A stretch of 64,000 nucleotides of DNA from Pseudoscleropodium purum (GCA_963969395.1 OZ017796.1:31672243-31736242), one strand, 5' to 3'. Positions 22,071 to 33,459 are shown, counted from the stretch's first letter. A program made the numbers and translations. The notes: generated from the letters alone by a model not told the origin.

Positions 22071-24573
22071 TGTCGTGTTGTAAATAACTATATCATTTAA
22101 AAACATCAAAAGATTAACTTTGAACCCTAGTTCAAGAAAAGGGTTGAGATAGAAAAGGTGGGGGTCGTGGAGAAATCCACGGTCTTGGATTGTACTGCAT
22201 CTTGTCACTTAGCTCAGGGGGACAGGGTGGCTGGCTGGTTGGCTAGTTATTTCCTGCTCTCACTAGTGGTGCCAAGTTGCAACTGCTCAGACCAAATCAA
22301 CGAATCCGACAAGATTCGAACCTGGAACCAGCTGGCAGCTAATTGAGGACTTCTCCAACCAGCCAAGTCCGCAACTTGGCGGCCGTTGTTGATCCCAAGG
22401 TGGTTTTATACCACTGTTGATTGGCTGTTTAGTAAATTGACTGACGGAACAGTGTTCCTAAGTCTATTTTTTTTTATCACATAGGTTATCTTTTGATACA
22501 AAAAAGAAAAAGAATATACGTTTGATTATTAGTATTTTGATTTTATTATAAAGATAGCTAGTATAGTGTGATTGGAGTATATAAAGCAAAAGTAAGCTTC
22601 TTAAGGAAGCTATTAGGTATAGAAATAGAGGAACTGAGTAGTATTGCTTCTCATATTCTACTTTGAGTTGGTTATAGTTTGGGTTTTAGTATTCGTAGTT
22701 ATGGATTCACAAGACCCTGACGATTGGCAATTGCCATTATCGCAATTACCGGTTGATCCAATTCAACCATCTTCATCAAGACTGCGTATGCGAGATGATA
22801 CTGGACCTTCTAAACGTCGTGTTCAACCACGAACAGATCTAGGTAACCAGCAAACTTTATTGCCAGTTTTGCAATTGGATAAAAAGTCTTTGGTGATCGT
22901 TTTGGAGTCTGAACCCGTGCTTTCCGAGAACTATCAAATGGTGTTTGAAAGGTGTTTTGAAAACAACGGTGAAGAACAAATGGTCACCTATATTTCCAGT
23001 GAAGTAGGCCAACGCCTTTGGCTTCAAGGACCACTCAATCTATTGACTGCGGAACGAAGGGCTAACTACATTGCTGCTTTACTTTTGCGTGTTTTGGAGT
23101 TCTTAAGTGTGTAAAGCAAATGATTTTGAAATTAGATTTTGTGGTGTTAAGGTAATGGATTTTAGCCTTTGTTTTAGGATTTTTGGCTACCACCAATTAA
23201 ATTTTATTCACATTAGATGAAAGTAGTTGGTTGTTTACCTTCCTTTTGTTGACTTTGGGATTAGTGGACCCAAAGAGGCATTTGGAATTTAGAATAAGTA
23301 GGATTTTAGGGAGCCTATAGGAGATTAGATGTTCACATGGGCTGATGTGGCCCATGTGGAAGGAGAAAGGGGGAAAGATTCTCTTCTCTTTCGTTGTCGA
23401 CGTTGGTGTGAGGGTGTGAGTGTGTGGTGTGCTGTAGTGCAAAGAACCGAAACTTTATTCGGTTGCTGTGTGTTGGAAAAGAGGAATTTGAATACAACAT
23501 TTGGTGGAGTTATACATGGTGGTGTTGCGCTTCTTTTGGCAGTATTTTCACTTCATTTCAATGTTATATGTGAATTTTATAGGCTTTTGAGTGAGGAGTA
23601 GTCTGTTGCTACCCAAAAGGAAGAGCAAAGACTTTGTGCCTCTCTTAGAGTCACAAAAATTGTTAGAACAAAGTGAAAATCAAGTAGAATATAGATCAGG
23701 TTGCTAGCTTTCTATCAAGCTATCAAACTTCTCATTACCATGTTTTTATCTCAAGTTATGAAGAGAAAGGCGAAGTAGTGTACTACCGCTAGAATTGCAT
23801 GTAGGAGATTTTTGAGAGCACATAACTTGTAGGCAGTAGCTTTGTTTCAAGTGAAATTTTGATGCATCAAAGCTTACTGTATTAGCTTTAGAAAGAGCTA
23901 TCTCTTATCTAAATTAGAGCTTTAGAACGTTTTAGGTGCCCATTTTAGTACTGCTGATTTAGAAGAAGGTGAAAGAGACGATTGGAAGGTTAGAAGGTTG
24001 AAGATTGAAGTAAAGATTTGAAGAGTCAAGTGAAGACTTACCTTGCAAGGACCTAGCCTATGTTGTGGCTTGTGGCTCTGTTATTCCAAGCCAGATTTGG
24101 AGGCTCGTTGTCAATTTGTGTGGTGGGCATGTAGCTTTGTCAATTTTTTGCATTGTAAACCTTGTTTGCGGGTTTGGCCTGACATTGCGTATATGGCCTT
24201 ACTCCATTTTGTGTCGTGGGCAACGAAGTGGGGTTGATGGCCCACATGGTTGAATCTTATGTCGCTCTCACGGTGAGACTGGATTGATCACCAGTAGACC
24301 GTGAATTTGAAAGTTTAGGAGCCATATTCACGGACGGTTCAGCTCGTGGTCTACCGTCCGTTCTACCCGTCCCGTATCCTATGGTTTCTTATCCCCTCCT
24401 TGACCCTTGAACCCCTAGAACCATAACAGGATAGACCAATATGGAGCTGGTTCAAGAAAGTTGAAGATTCAAGGTTCGAGACAAGATCAAGCTAGAACCC
24501 CTACCCTCAAGTCATTTCTAGCAGCAGCCAGAATCCCTGTGATTTCCCAAGGCAAACTCCTCTCAATACGACA
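22071..24573. mobile_element. Element X, TGTCGT/ACGACA ends, 4-bp duplication
   Basis: A 2503-bp insertion in the H pseudogene. It starts TGTCGTGTTG and its other end, read inward, is TGTCGTATTG, so the terminal inverted repeat is about 10 bp with one mismatch. The flanks are ACGC (22067-22070 and 24574-24577). Excision restores an open codon series in H, which fixes both ends. It contains one 137-codon ORF. TGT..ACA ends plus a 4-bp duplication are reported for Ginger-type DNA transposons and for some LTR elements, but I see no transposase domain. TTCAAG words recur near both ends. Confidence 0.7.
22701..23114 (+). CDS. Unrecognised 137-aa ORF in element X
   Basis: ATG at 22701 (MDSQDPDDWQLP), stop at 23112-23114. 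The first half is rich in Pro, Gln, Ser and Asp with a basic KRR patch. The second half is regular, with hydrophobic and charged alternation (LVIVLESEPVL, QMVFERCFENNGEE, ANYIAALLLRVLEFL), and looks like a small folded domain. A TATATAAA lies upstream near 22580. It may be an exon of a longer element gene, since sequence after 23114 is non-coding AT-rich. No family recognised. That the only substantial ORF of a bounded mobile element starts at a clean ATG is the main reason to list it. Confidence 0.45.
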   Translation: MDSQDPDDWQLPLSQLPVDPIQPSSSRLRMRDDTGPSKRRVQPRTDLGNQQTLLPVLQLDKKSLVIVLESEPVLSENYQMVFERCFENNGEEQMVTYISSEVGQRLWLQGPLNLLTAERRANYIAALLLRVLEFLSV

Positions 24574-26260
24574 ACGCCGTGAATTACTCTCCCCTAATGC
24601 ACAATCTGATCCTCTAAGGCTTTGAAGATGGTGTTAGCCACCGTGACTATAAACCCGAATAGGTTTTTCTAGATACAGAATTGGAATGAAGAATTCTAGT
24701 ACCCGTCTATGCCTCTCGTTCTTGCAATCATTCATGGCAAAATCCTCCTTTGCATGAACTTGACTCTGGAACTTTTAAGTTATGTACTTATCTGACTTGA
24801 GGGCTAATCCGAGTCCATTTTTTTGAAACAAATACACATCCACTCAGATGTCATCTATCCAAATTACGGGTCAACCCCTCACCGTCAACTTGTATTGGTT
24901 CGGAGCTTCGTAAATGAGCTCCTAAATCATCTCCTTGTTCTTCATACTCCACGATCAATCTAACAATCCGACACACCCGATATACATGAAGTCCTCTCCT
25001 AGTTGTACTCAACTAGCCGGATCAAAAGGAATGACCGGACAAACCATTCGAGCTGCTACTACGGATTTACGTGGAGGTGTCGCAGCACAGGGCAGGTCAA
25101 TTCCCCATTATACTCACAAAAATCGCCCTAGAGTATAACTAAGTGACTCTAAAGATCGAACCCACGAGATCCTGTGAAGTATCTAGCTCTATTAAGCAGT
25201 TAAGCTCAATCAGTATGCCAATCTTACTTTCCGGTCCTAGATCTAGAACCAGAAATACCACCACACCGGATAACTATAGACCGGATTTCTCCTTCTTCCG
25301 GTCCTACTAACGATCCGGTCTGTCCAAATACCTAAATCCCAGGATCTCACAACTTCCGATCCTGGAAATCCGTCCTGACCAATCCGGTCCGGATGGTCAT
25401 CCTGTACCCGTAATCCTATCCGGTTTGGTTTTGCCTCTGTTTCACCATCAGAGGGGTCGCCGCTTAATTTTGAGAGTGGTAGGCCCACCACTCCTTCCGT
25501 GACTTATAGTGGCTGAAGACCCACTGTCCTACCTTCTAAACTCCTAAGCTAATCCGGATCCGGTTTGGTCCTTCACAACAACCCAGATAGCAATCCGGGT
25601 CGTAGGTCACACAAAGACCCCACACTCGACCCTCTCGTACTACAACGACCTTGATGCTACTTCCGATCCGTGCGAAGACAGGTGGTTACAAGTGCACCCG
25701 TCCGTTCCAACATCAACTAAAGTTCTTCCGTTACCCCTACGGGTGGTGAGACCTCACAGGAGATCGGACACTCAACCGGATTTCCCACCCGGGAGTTCTA
25801 GCGCAGCTAGGGAATCCCTCCCTACCCGCCTAGCCTAACAACGGCTTTCTCACCCGGAATCTCAAACTCTAGACGTGCTGAGGAACTAAGTTCACTCCCA
25901 ACTCTTCGGTACCTACTCACATGCACCTAGGATCGGAAAATAAACACCAAGGGGAGAAATCACTTGCAAACCAACTCGTACTATCCTAACTCCACATCAT
26001 ACAATCCTGTCGCGCTGGAGAGAGACACACAATGAGGAGAAAAGAAAGGTACAACAAAATTTGCAAAATGGACAACTCCTAGTTCCCATCGCAGGAACCG
26101 ATTTATATACAAAGGGTAAAAACCCTAAAAGCACAAAAAGGAGCGGAAAACCCGTAGGGGTCCGCCGCCACCCTAATCTAACTTCCGGTCTAACCTAATA
26201 CTGTTGAGCCGGATTCGGATCCGGATCCGCTCCTACTCCTAACTGAAATTAAAATCCTAT

Positions 26261-27919
26261 CTACCCTACAACTCTAGATCCTATCGTCGGGCTTCCGGTC
26301 TCCGGGACTAGCTCCTCGAAGACTTCACTCAAATTCCGGACCCGTTCCCCCTCTGCAGGATTCGATCCAGGTGGAGACTCCAGGTCGATGGTGATATCCG
26401 GTCTCGTGCCCGGAGTCCCAGTCCGTGCAGACTTCTTGGACTCAAGAGTCCAATCCTTCCTATCCTTCTGAATGGTCGCGTCCGGAAAGAGATCCGGTAG
26501 CGAGATGTCCGAAAGGTGAATACCTTTGTCGCACGTCGCTCCCGTCAACTTCCGGCTGCTCTCCTCGATCCGGTCCGCAGCCTTCCGCCCCTCCACCATT
26601 GCCGTCTCCACCTGCTCAGCGAAGTCCGCGAGAATCCGGACTATCCGGAAACCGGATAGTTTCTTCTCTTCGTGGATCTTCTCGTCGAAGAGCTTCGCCT
26701 TGGCAGCGGCCGTTCCGGTCTCTCCCAGGACCGCCTTGATCTGCTCGGCTACCTTCCGAGTCTCCTCCGCCATCTCCCGAGCGGCCGTCACGTCTTCCTG
26801 ATAGGCAAAAAGTGTTGCCTTCAGTTTATCCACCTCCTCCTGCAACCGGCGGATCTCGGCTTCCTGCTTCCGGGTCTCTTCCGGATTCGTGATGCACTCC
26901 GCTACTTGTTCCGCCAATTTGCTGTCCGGTGCAGCACCCACCAACTTGCCGATCGCCTCAAGCGTCCTATGCTTGACCTCCCAATCCGCCCTGATGTTGC
27001 AGAGGACGTTGATCAGACCGTTGAACGGATCTTGTATATCCGGATCTCCCCCGGAATTGGTCTTCTCGGCTTCCGGTTTCTCCTCCGGGGCCGGTTTGTC
27101 TTGACCGGGAGGCGTCCCGCGCTTGTGTGGAGGCGTCAGCTTCTGTCGCTTGATCGGCGGCATCGGCTCCTCTTCTTCCTCGCTGGACTCCCGGTCTGAC
27201 CCGGAATCGGATTCGGCCTCGTCATCCGTCTCCGACTCCCCATACTTCAGGAGCACTTCCTGCGTCTTCCACACCCTCTCCTCCATGTCGGTGAGGACTT
27301 GGTTCTCCCGATAGAGGTGGAAGAGATAAGGGCACACTGGAGTAGCCCTTTTCTTCCCAACCCTACTAACCAGCTGAGCCACGAGATCGGAAATGATCCG
27401 TGCCCAGTCCACTTTGCGGGTACCACTGAGGGCACCGAAAATGGTGTTGCCGAGGGTGATCGTCACCCTGGTCGGCTTTTCCGGGTGAAGAACCGGAACC
27501 AGGAATTGTAGGAGCCGACGGTGTCGGTCATCCAAGCAATCCTCGACCGCGTATCCGTCCTTCGGGTTGACGGCTCCCTTGAACTTCCCTCGGACAAACT
27601 CATCCTTCCGGCTCGCCATCCCCAAACCTCTTGCCCGGAAACCGTAAACCGTTCTCCACATCCCCTCGTTCCAGCTGACGGGAGTTCCTCTCACGGTGTT
27701 GTCAAACTGGTTGGACAACTTTCCGAGGAGCTCCTTGACCATTCTCTCCTCCCTAAATCCCCAGGGTTTCTCGGCAAACCCTACGCAACCCATGGATTTG
27801 AGATCATCCATGAGTTCAGACTTTTCCGGCTCTATGGAGGGAATAACCGGAATAACTTTCCGGAGCTTCACCTCACCTCCAGAGGGACTCGCTTGTCTAG
27901 ACCTACGTAGCGGAGGCAT
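26261..27919 (-). CDS. Intact family 1 transposon protein, 552 aa
   Basis: ATG at 27919 (complement), stop at 26261-26263. Residues 1-50 are basic and Pro-rich. Residues ~55-215 form a conserved domain (VRGTPVSWNEGMW 77-89, DRHRRLLQFL 131-140, KPTRVTITLGNTIFGALSG 148-166, VDWARIISDLV 170-180, CPYLFHLYRE 196-205). An acidic block follows at 228-252 and a nuclear-signal-like KRQK...HKR cluster at 257-267. Residues ~345-455 are Ala/Glu/Lys-rich and probably coiled coil; the tail is Pro/Ser-rich. The domain layout recalls, from memory, the putative plant transposon protein domain found next to retroelement genes; this is an unverified guess. There is no protease, RT, RNase H, integrase or DDE motif. 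The pattern suggests a nuclear, oligomeric accessory protein, which is inference. Confidence 0.75.
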   Translation of the reverse strand: MPPLRRSRQASPSGGEVKLRKVIPVIPSIEPEKSELMDDLKSMGCVGFAEKPWGFREERMVKELLGKLSNQFDNTVRGTPVSWNEGMWRTVYGFRARGLGMASRKDEFVRGKFKGAVNPKDGYAVEDCLDDRHRRLLQFLVPVLHPEKPTRVTITLGNTIFGALSGTRKVDWARIISDLVAQLVSRVGKKRATPVCPYLFHLYRENQVLTDMEERVWKTQEVLLKYGESETDDEAESDSGSDRESSEEEEEPMPPIKRQKLTPPHKRGTPPGQDKPAPEEKPEAEKTNSGGDPDIQDPFNGLINVLCNIRADWEVKHRTLEAIGKLVGAAPDSKLAEQVAECITNPEETRKQEAEIRRLQEEVDKLKATLFAYQEDVTAAREMAEETRKVAEQIKAVLGETGTAAAKAKLFDEKIHEEKKLSGFRIVRILADFAEQVETAMVEGRKAADRIEESSRKLTGATCDKGIHLSDISLPDLFPDATIQKDRKDWTLESKKSARTGTPGTRPDITIDLESPPGSNPAEGERVRNLSEVFEELVPETGSPTIGSRVVG

Positions 27920-28109
27920 TCCCACTCGAAACTACCTCACTCTCTCCTAGCCGCACGTCCCGTTCCTCACTTCCTCTCTCCGATCTCAACCGGAAGCAAA
28001 ACAGACAAAACACAAACGTACAGACGCACAAACGCACAAACGACAAAAACTCAACCGCGCGCGCTCAAGGTCGAGTTTCTAAAAGGGGGTGCAACAGTGA
28101 AAGCTCCTC

Positions 28110-28117
28110 CTTATATA
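28110..28117 (-). promoter_or_regulatory. TATA box of copy D
   Basis: TATATAAG on the complement, about 190 bp upstream of the ATG of the intact ORF, at the same place as in the other copies. Confidence 0.5.
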
Positions 28118-28895
28118 GTCCCTGGACCCTTTCCGGTTTGTCATCATGAATCCGGTTTACCATCATAATCCGGTTCATCATCATCATCTGGTCCTAGACC
28201 TAATCCGTGTTGCATTCCGTTTCCGTCGTTACTTACTCCTGACCGGATTAGATCCAAGAGGCCCACTACTTCACGTTCCGTGCTAATTCTGAGTTTTCCT
28301 TCCCCACCTAATCAGATCCGGTTCCTTAATGACTAGTTTCCGTTCCTATTTTGGTGTATACTAAGAAAATCAAAATTCTAAGCTGCGACAGGAGGCAGAT
28401 CACCAATCGACACCATGAGTCACCGACACCTGAAAACCTAATTTAGTGCAAATGACATTGACCTCTCCTTTCTCTCCTTAACACTTTCACTAGTTCACCA
28501 CTCTTTCACTCAACTATGCACACAAAAGACTTCAACAAATGGAGAGGAAGAAAAATGGAGTGGCAGTGGGTTTAAGTATCCGACACGTAGCTAACAGTTC
28601 CCGGTAGAGAACGGGAAGAAGATCGTTCCCAAAATGGTACCCTAGTTCCCTAGACCGGAACCTTAGGCCTTAGGTTCCTTGCATCCGGAACTTTTCCAGA
28701 TTCTAGATCCATTTTGGATCCAACTACGTAACATCCGAAATAGTTCTAGCATTTCCAAAAACTAACTATTTTGAAAATAGTCCTAATGGAACCGGAATCC
28801 CTATGGGTTACCAAAAAAAATAAAAAATTTAAGTCTACCTAATCCTATTCTAGACTAATTCTATCCAATTGGAGTTTCCATGCTCCCACAACATG

Positions 28896-29220
28896 CACCA
28901 TTTTTCCAAAACCCTACTTATCAAAATAGAGAATTCTAACCTTTAGTCATGATCTCATAGCCCTAGAATGCACATACAATGACTGTCCCCTGAGCACTTC
29001 CACGTTCCTAGAAGAATAAGTATAATTCAGTTCTTCTATTCTTGTACTAGAAAATCCCACTCTATACTAAACCATGGTCATGGAACATCCTACTTCCGTT
29101 GTCATAGGTCACACACTACGTACTTAATTGTTTCTAGACATCATTGGAGTTTTCTTTCTCTTTTTACCATTTGTTCAGTCTTAATTCACTGTAATTTCTA
29201 AAACAAGAACTTATGTTTTA
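28896..29220. other. Flank of H, no gene seen
   Basis: AT-rich single-copy-looking sequence between the 5' end of H and the hAT MITE. No ORF or structured repeat stands out. Confidence 0.5.
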
Positions 29221-29228
29221 CCTATACG

Positions 29229-29479
29229 CAGGGTTGACAAGACGGTCGAACGTCCGGGACGTCCGGACGCGGACGCTGTGTCCGCAGCGTCCGCTGACAT
29301 TCGCGGTCCAGGCGGACGCAATGTCCGCCGAGACCACCCCGTCCGCCCTGTCCGCCCCGCCCGTCCGCCTTCCGATGGCGGGAGGGACGCTGCGTCCATT
29401 GGCGTCCGTGAGGACGGACGTCCGGACGTCCGGGTTACGGATGCTATTTTGGGGCGGACGTACTGATTTGTCAACCCTG
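29229..29479. mobile_element. Complete 251-bp GC-rich hAT MITE
   Basis: Starts CAGGGTTGACA and ends TGTCAACCCTG, a perfect 11-bp terminal inverted repeat, with the perfect 8-bp duplication CCTATACG at 29221-29228 and 29480-29487. The CAGGG ends and 8-bp duplication are the hAT signature. The body is very GC-rich in an AT-rich setting and is packed with GTCCG and CGGAC words on both strands, with a denser palindromic arrangement near the ends. It is non-coding and would need a transposase supplied elsewhere. Confidence 0.92.
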
Positions 29480-29487
29480 CCTATACG

Positions 29488-32400
29488 AACCCATTTTTCA
29501 TCTATTTCCATCTATCTCCTTCATCTACTTTCATTCAAATTTTCTCCACTTTCATCTATATCTTTCATCTACTTTCATCCAAATCTTCCACACTTTCATT
29601 CATATCTTTCATCTATTATCATTTGTTTTTCCCACACTTTGTTTCCATTTCCAATTCTTCTTGATATGACTTGTAACAACTATTATCTTATATTCCATCA
29701 AAAATAATCCTTAAATACAACCACTTGCACCCAATTCATTATCAATTTTCATCCAACTTTTTTTCTACTTTCATTTTGGAGGGGCATTTTACATCTAAGA
29801 TCTACACTCACCCCTCACCAATCCATGCTCACCACTCACCACTCCACGCTCACATGCTAGCTAAGTTGGCAAGGATGCATAGACTTTGTTTTGTGGCGTT
29901 CTAACTTATGGTGTGAAAAATATTGAATTTCAAGTTTTTTAAGAATTAAAAATTACTATTACTTTTATTTTGGTCATGGCAATGTGTAGTTGTTATGTTT
30001 TCAAATTTTTGTCCATTTGACTTCACAAGTGTGAATGGAGTGTATACTATAGTCTATTTTCCATTAGAAAAGTCAAGTTGTAAGATAATTTGTAGTCAAG
30101 ACAAAATGACCCTTAAATGGATATGAATGGGGTTAATAGATAGGATATGAAGTAGAGTCAAATTAGATAGTCATAGCCTTTCAAAGAGTCACATCTTTTG
30201 ATGCTGTCCTTGGGGGACTATAAGTTCAAATGTCTAGTTGTCTTTCTCTCTCTCTTGAATTTAAAAGAGAACTTGTGTCTAGTTGTTAAAAACTTTCATG
30301 CACTATACTATTGTCAACTATATTAGTACATAAAATTTTATAATCATCTTTGTGCTAGCTTGTTTGCCATTATGCAATTATGTCTAATTGAGTTGCTAGA
30401 CTATATGGTTTATGAAGCCAAGGAGATTGAGAAATTGGAGAATTAGGTGTAAATTCCTAAGTGAAGTTATTAATTGTAAATCAAATTATTGAGTGAATCT
30501 AGCTGTGTCAAGTAATTTAAATCACGTAAGTGTAAATTAGAATTGTGTAAACAAATCTCTTGTTAAATAGTTGATTGTGAAAGTTGGCTGAATTCATTGT
30601 TCAAATCATTTACCTGGAAAATCTAGAGGTTGGTTGGAATCAAATCAACTCAATTTGGGCCTAGTGGAAACCATAAGTCGAATTGCTAGGTGAGAATTTA
30701 TAAGCTTATTGGTCAAGTCGGTAAGTTGCATGATTTAAGTCTTGAGCTGATCAAATTGTGTAAATTAAGTTATTAGATGAGTGTTTGTAATTTTGTGGCT
30801 TTAAGTGAGTAAAGCCATATGTAAATGAATTTTGCCTTGTGATTTATGATTGAAAGCTGTGATTGAATCTAATTGATTGTGTAGTTGTGGCATAAGGCTC
30901 AAAGATCAATTTGCCATGTGTTGTAGATTGTCAAATTGTTGTGTACATTATTGAATGTGAATTATTTCAAGTGTGTTAGTTCACTGTAATCAAATCAATT
31001 GTGTATGCTTAAGATAAGTGCATGATCAAATTGACTAATGCTTGTAATTTTAGCTTGTAAGTTGAAAATATATTAAAAGTAAATGACTTATCTAAATGTC
31101 GGGGGATTCTCATGTAAAAGGTCAATCTATTTGTCTAAATGTAATCAATAGAGAAGTGTGGTTGAAGTATCAAGTCAATTGTTATATGTAATGGTTGAAT
31201 TTGGAATGTGTGAATAATTGGGTAACATTTATGAGTGTATTAATTCATTATAATGTTTAAATTATGGTGGAGTATTAGTTTAAGATTGTTGAGTCAAATA
31301 GATAATTGTGAAATCCAAAAGATTGGTATGAATCATATGATCCTTGCAATCTAAATTGTAGATTATATTTTGTCAAATTATCTATGTATGCTAAACTTTT
31401 ATGCACTAGTCTATAAATTGGCCAATAGTGTCAAATTAACTAACAATCAAATTGGTTGAGTATTCCTAGTATTGAAATTATACTGACAATTTGGCATCCA
31501 CAAGTTGACTAATGGTTACTTGGTTACAAGTGTATGTTTCCAATTGACTATGCAATTGCTAAAATTCGACCAACAATGATTTTTATGTTAACCAAGTCTA
31601 GTCATCTATGCATCTGTATCTATTTGCTAATGTAAGATTGTGCACGGATTAAATATGTTAATTCAACTAGGTGAATTGTTGTAAGAATTTCATTGCCAAA
31701 TTGTTTAAGCAATTTGGATGATCAAGTTGATCAATGAATGTAGTCTTACTATAGTAAATGCTAACAAAAATAATGAATTTGCAAAATTAATAATCTTGTT
31801 ATTTTTATTAGAAATTGTGGTTGCAATCCATTTGACAAGGCATTCATGAATAAACAAGTAACGAGCTCTTGCATAGATCAGGTTGGATCCAAAAACCAAG
31901 TCATAGTTGTTAGGTTACTGCTTTTGTCAAATTGAACTAAACCCTGTGGGTCAAGACAACTTAACGGTGCTATAGTAAGTAGATAGTGAACTAGACAATT
32001 TGCATGGTCATAAGATCTATTTGATTGGTCACTTGGTGTCAAGCTAGCCAATTGACAAATTAAACCAACTTCACAAACTTGAAAACTAAGACAATTTAAC
32101 ATGGTAAAACTAAAGCTAAAGGAGCTAATTGAAAGATAAATTGACTAATTTAGGGAAGAACTCAAATCCTTCATTATTTGCATATTGAGCAATTGAATAG
32201 AATTACAGATTTGAAATTTGCATATTAAATTAGCAATAAGGCTAGTAATTACAAATAATGCCTAGACGGAAGAATATTAAAAAAATTAATTAAAGAATGT
32301 TGTCCCTAAAATTTTATTGTATTTAAAAATATACAACTTGGCATTTTGATTATGTTGATAGGGCATGCATTTTCTCGAAGACAAATTGACCAAAACTTGA

Positions 32401-33440
32401 GGATTTGACCCATGCTAATTGACAAAAACTAAAATACTATAAAGACTAGGGCTATATACATGGAGTCATTAGGAAAAATTTGAGCCCTAGGAGGGATGTT
32501 AAGGTTTGGTTTTTTGGCACACTACAATGCAAGTACAAAAATATTAAAAAATAAATAAATTTTAATACTTTTTTTAAATACTTTTCTTTTAAATACTTTT
32601 TTTTAATTTAATAATTTTTAATTTTTAATTTTTTGAAAAACAAATATTGATTTTTTTTAAATTAAAAAAATAAAAATCTCATGTAGTGCCATGTCAACTG
32701 CTTTCAGTAAAAAATTTAAAAAAATTAAAAAACAGTTTGAATTCCTCTCTAATTGCACTTGGAGGGATTTCGGGGGGTTCAAAACTTGTAGCCTTTAGGA
32801 GGGTTGGATTTTCTTGTAATGTCTATTATAATAAAGCATTGGGATTGGACTAAGACTAATTGACAATGAGTGTGGTTTCTCTTATTTAAAATACAAAACC
32901 AACCTTAAATAGACTTAAATAAGTATTCAAATTACAAAACAAGTGACCTTAGTCACGTACATGTTAAACTTATTAACCTTTGCAAAGTAAATTATCCCTA
33001 TACTAATAGTCTTGTAGTTTTGTTAAATAGACAAAATTTACATTATACAATGGTACAACACACATTAGTATTCACTGAAATGCACAAGGTATGGAACATA
33101 CTTGTTTCTTTTTCTAAAATGTTATAAGATAAACCCTCACCTTCAAATTTAGGAAGGGCTAAACAATCCTATTTTTTGAAGCTTAGCCACATTGAACTTG
33201 CCATCACTGGGGATTTTTATCCTAAAATTTTAGGAGTATGTGCTTGTGTTTTCAAGCAATTTGGAGCCTCAAATCATTGCAATCCTTTAATTATGAATTA
33301 ACTTAAGGTGAATACATCCAAAATTGCTCCTTGCCTACAACCGCCACCAACCCTCCAAGTGCACCTCCTAAATCAATCAATATGTACATCTATTGAAGAA
33401 CGATTTTGGTTTATCTCTACCAATTTAAAACTTGGGCAAG
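29488..33440. other. AT-rich intergenic DNA; part rich in CAAATTG words
   Basis: No gene seen. About 29500-29800 is TTTCATC-rich. From roughly 30360 to 32460 the word CAAATTG or CAATTTG recurs on both strands far more than around it, reminiscent of the motif-packed element I, but I could not find its ends. About 32520-32680 is a run of A/T homopolymers. Confidence 0.4.
29885..29996. repeat. Dispersed repeat, copy 1 of 2
   Basis: Diverged direct copy of 35490-35600. Both contain TTGAATTTCAA, then TTTTTnnGAATTAAAA and ACTTTTATTTTG, ending GTGGCAA or ATGGCAA. Probably two remnants of one old element. Confidence 0.5.
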
Positions 33441-33459
33441 ACACTAAATCATACCCACA

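Larger units (their letters stand above)
25078..28390 (-). mobile_element. Family 1 element, copy D (complete, ORF intact)
   Basis: A 3313-bp reverse-oriented insertion with perfect TGTCGCAGC...GCTGCGACA ends and a perfect 5-bp duplication GGAGG (25073-25077 and 28391-28395). It inserted into the 5' coding part of H. It is the only complete copy with an uninterrupted ORF, and both TATA boxes are present. On the plus strand the 3' end comes first, beginning with TGTCGCAGCACAGG. Confidence 0.92.
20599..28416 (-). pseudogene. Decayed, interrupted family 2 ORF in H
   Basis: Start ATG at 28416 (complement); pieces 28396-28416, 24574-25077 and 20599-22066, separated by D and X. The 24.6-25.1 kb piece aligns with F from its upstream CTCGAATGG to the VIHGVV segment but has several stop codons. 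The last piece holds VAKLADYI, ITPYLFQLHHHK, an acidic run, and a Ser/Lys tail ending at 20599. The joint V-I-H-G-V-V-A-K becomes readable only after X is removed. Confidence 0.7.
10656..28890 (-). mobile_element. Family 2 element H, heavily nested
   Basis: The oldest layer of the nest, in reverse orientation. Its 3' tip is 10656-10713, the rest of the 3' half is 19536-22066, the ORF middle is 24574-25077 and the 5' part is 28396-28890 (ending TGCTCCCACA). It is interrupted by F (ATGAT duplication), X (ACGC) and D (GGAGG). Removing them restores colinearity with F, for example across GTAATTCACGGCGTGGTAGCC. The left boundary is uncertain by about 10 bp, and I could not confirm a target duplication: ACATG occurs on both sides but would not place TG at the tip. 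Confidence 0.75.

Noticed and set aside
22140..22390. tRNA-like B box (GGTTCGAATC on the complement), with an A-box-like sequence about 40 bases away, within element X
   Set aside because: No tRNA fold, 3' tail or target duplication could be shown, so neither a tRNA gene nor a SINE is supported.
26672..27199. 175-codon frame antisense to the intact ORF of D
   Set aside because: A shadow of the GC-rich sense coding sequence, repeated in every copy for the same reason.
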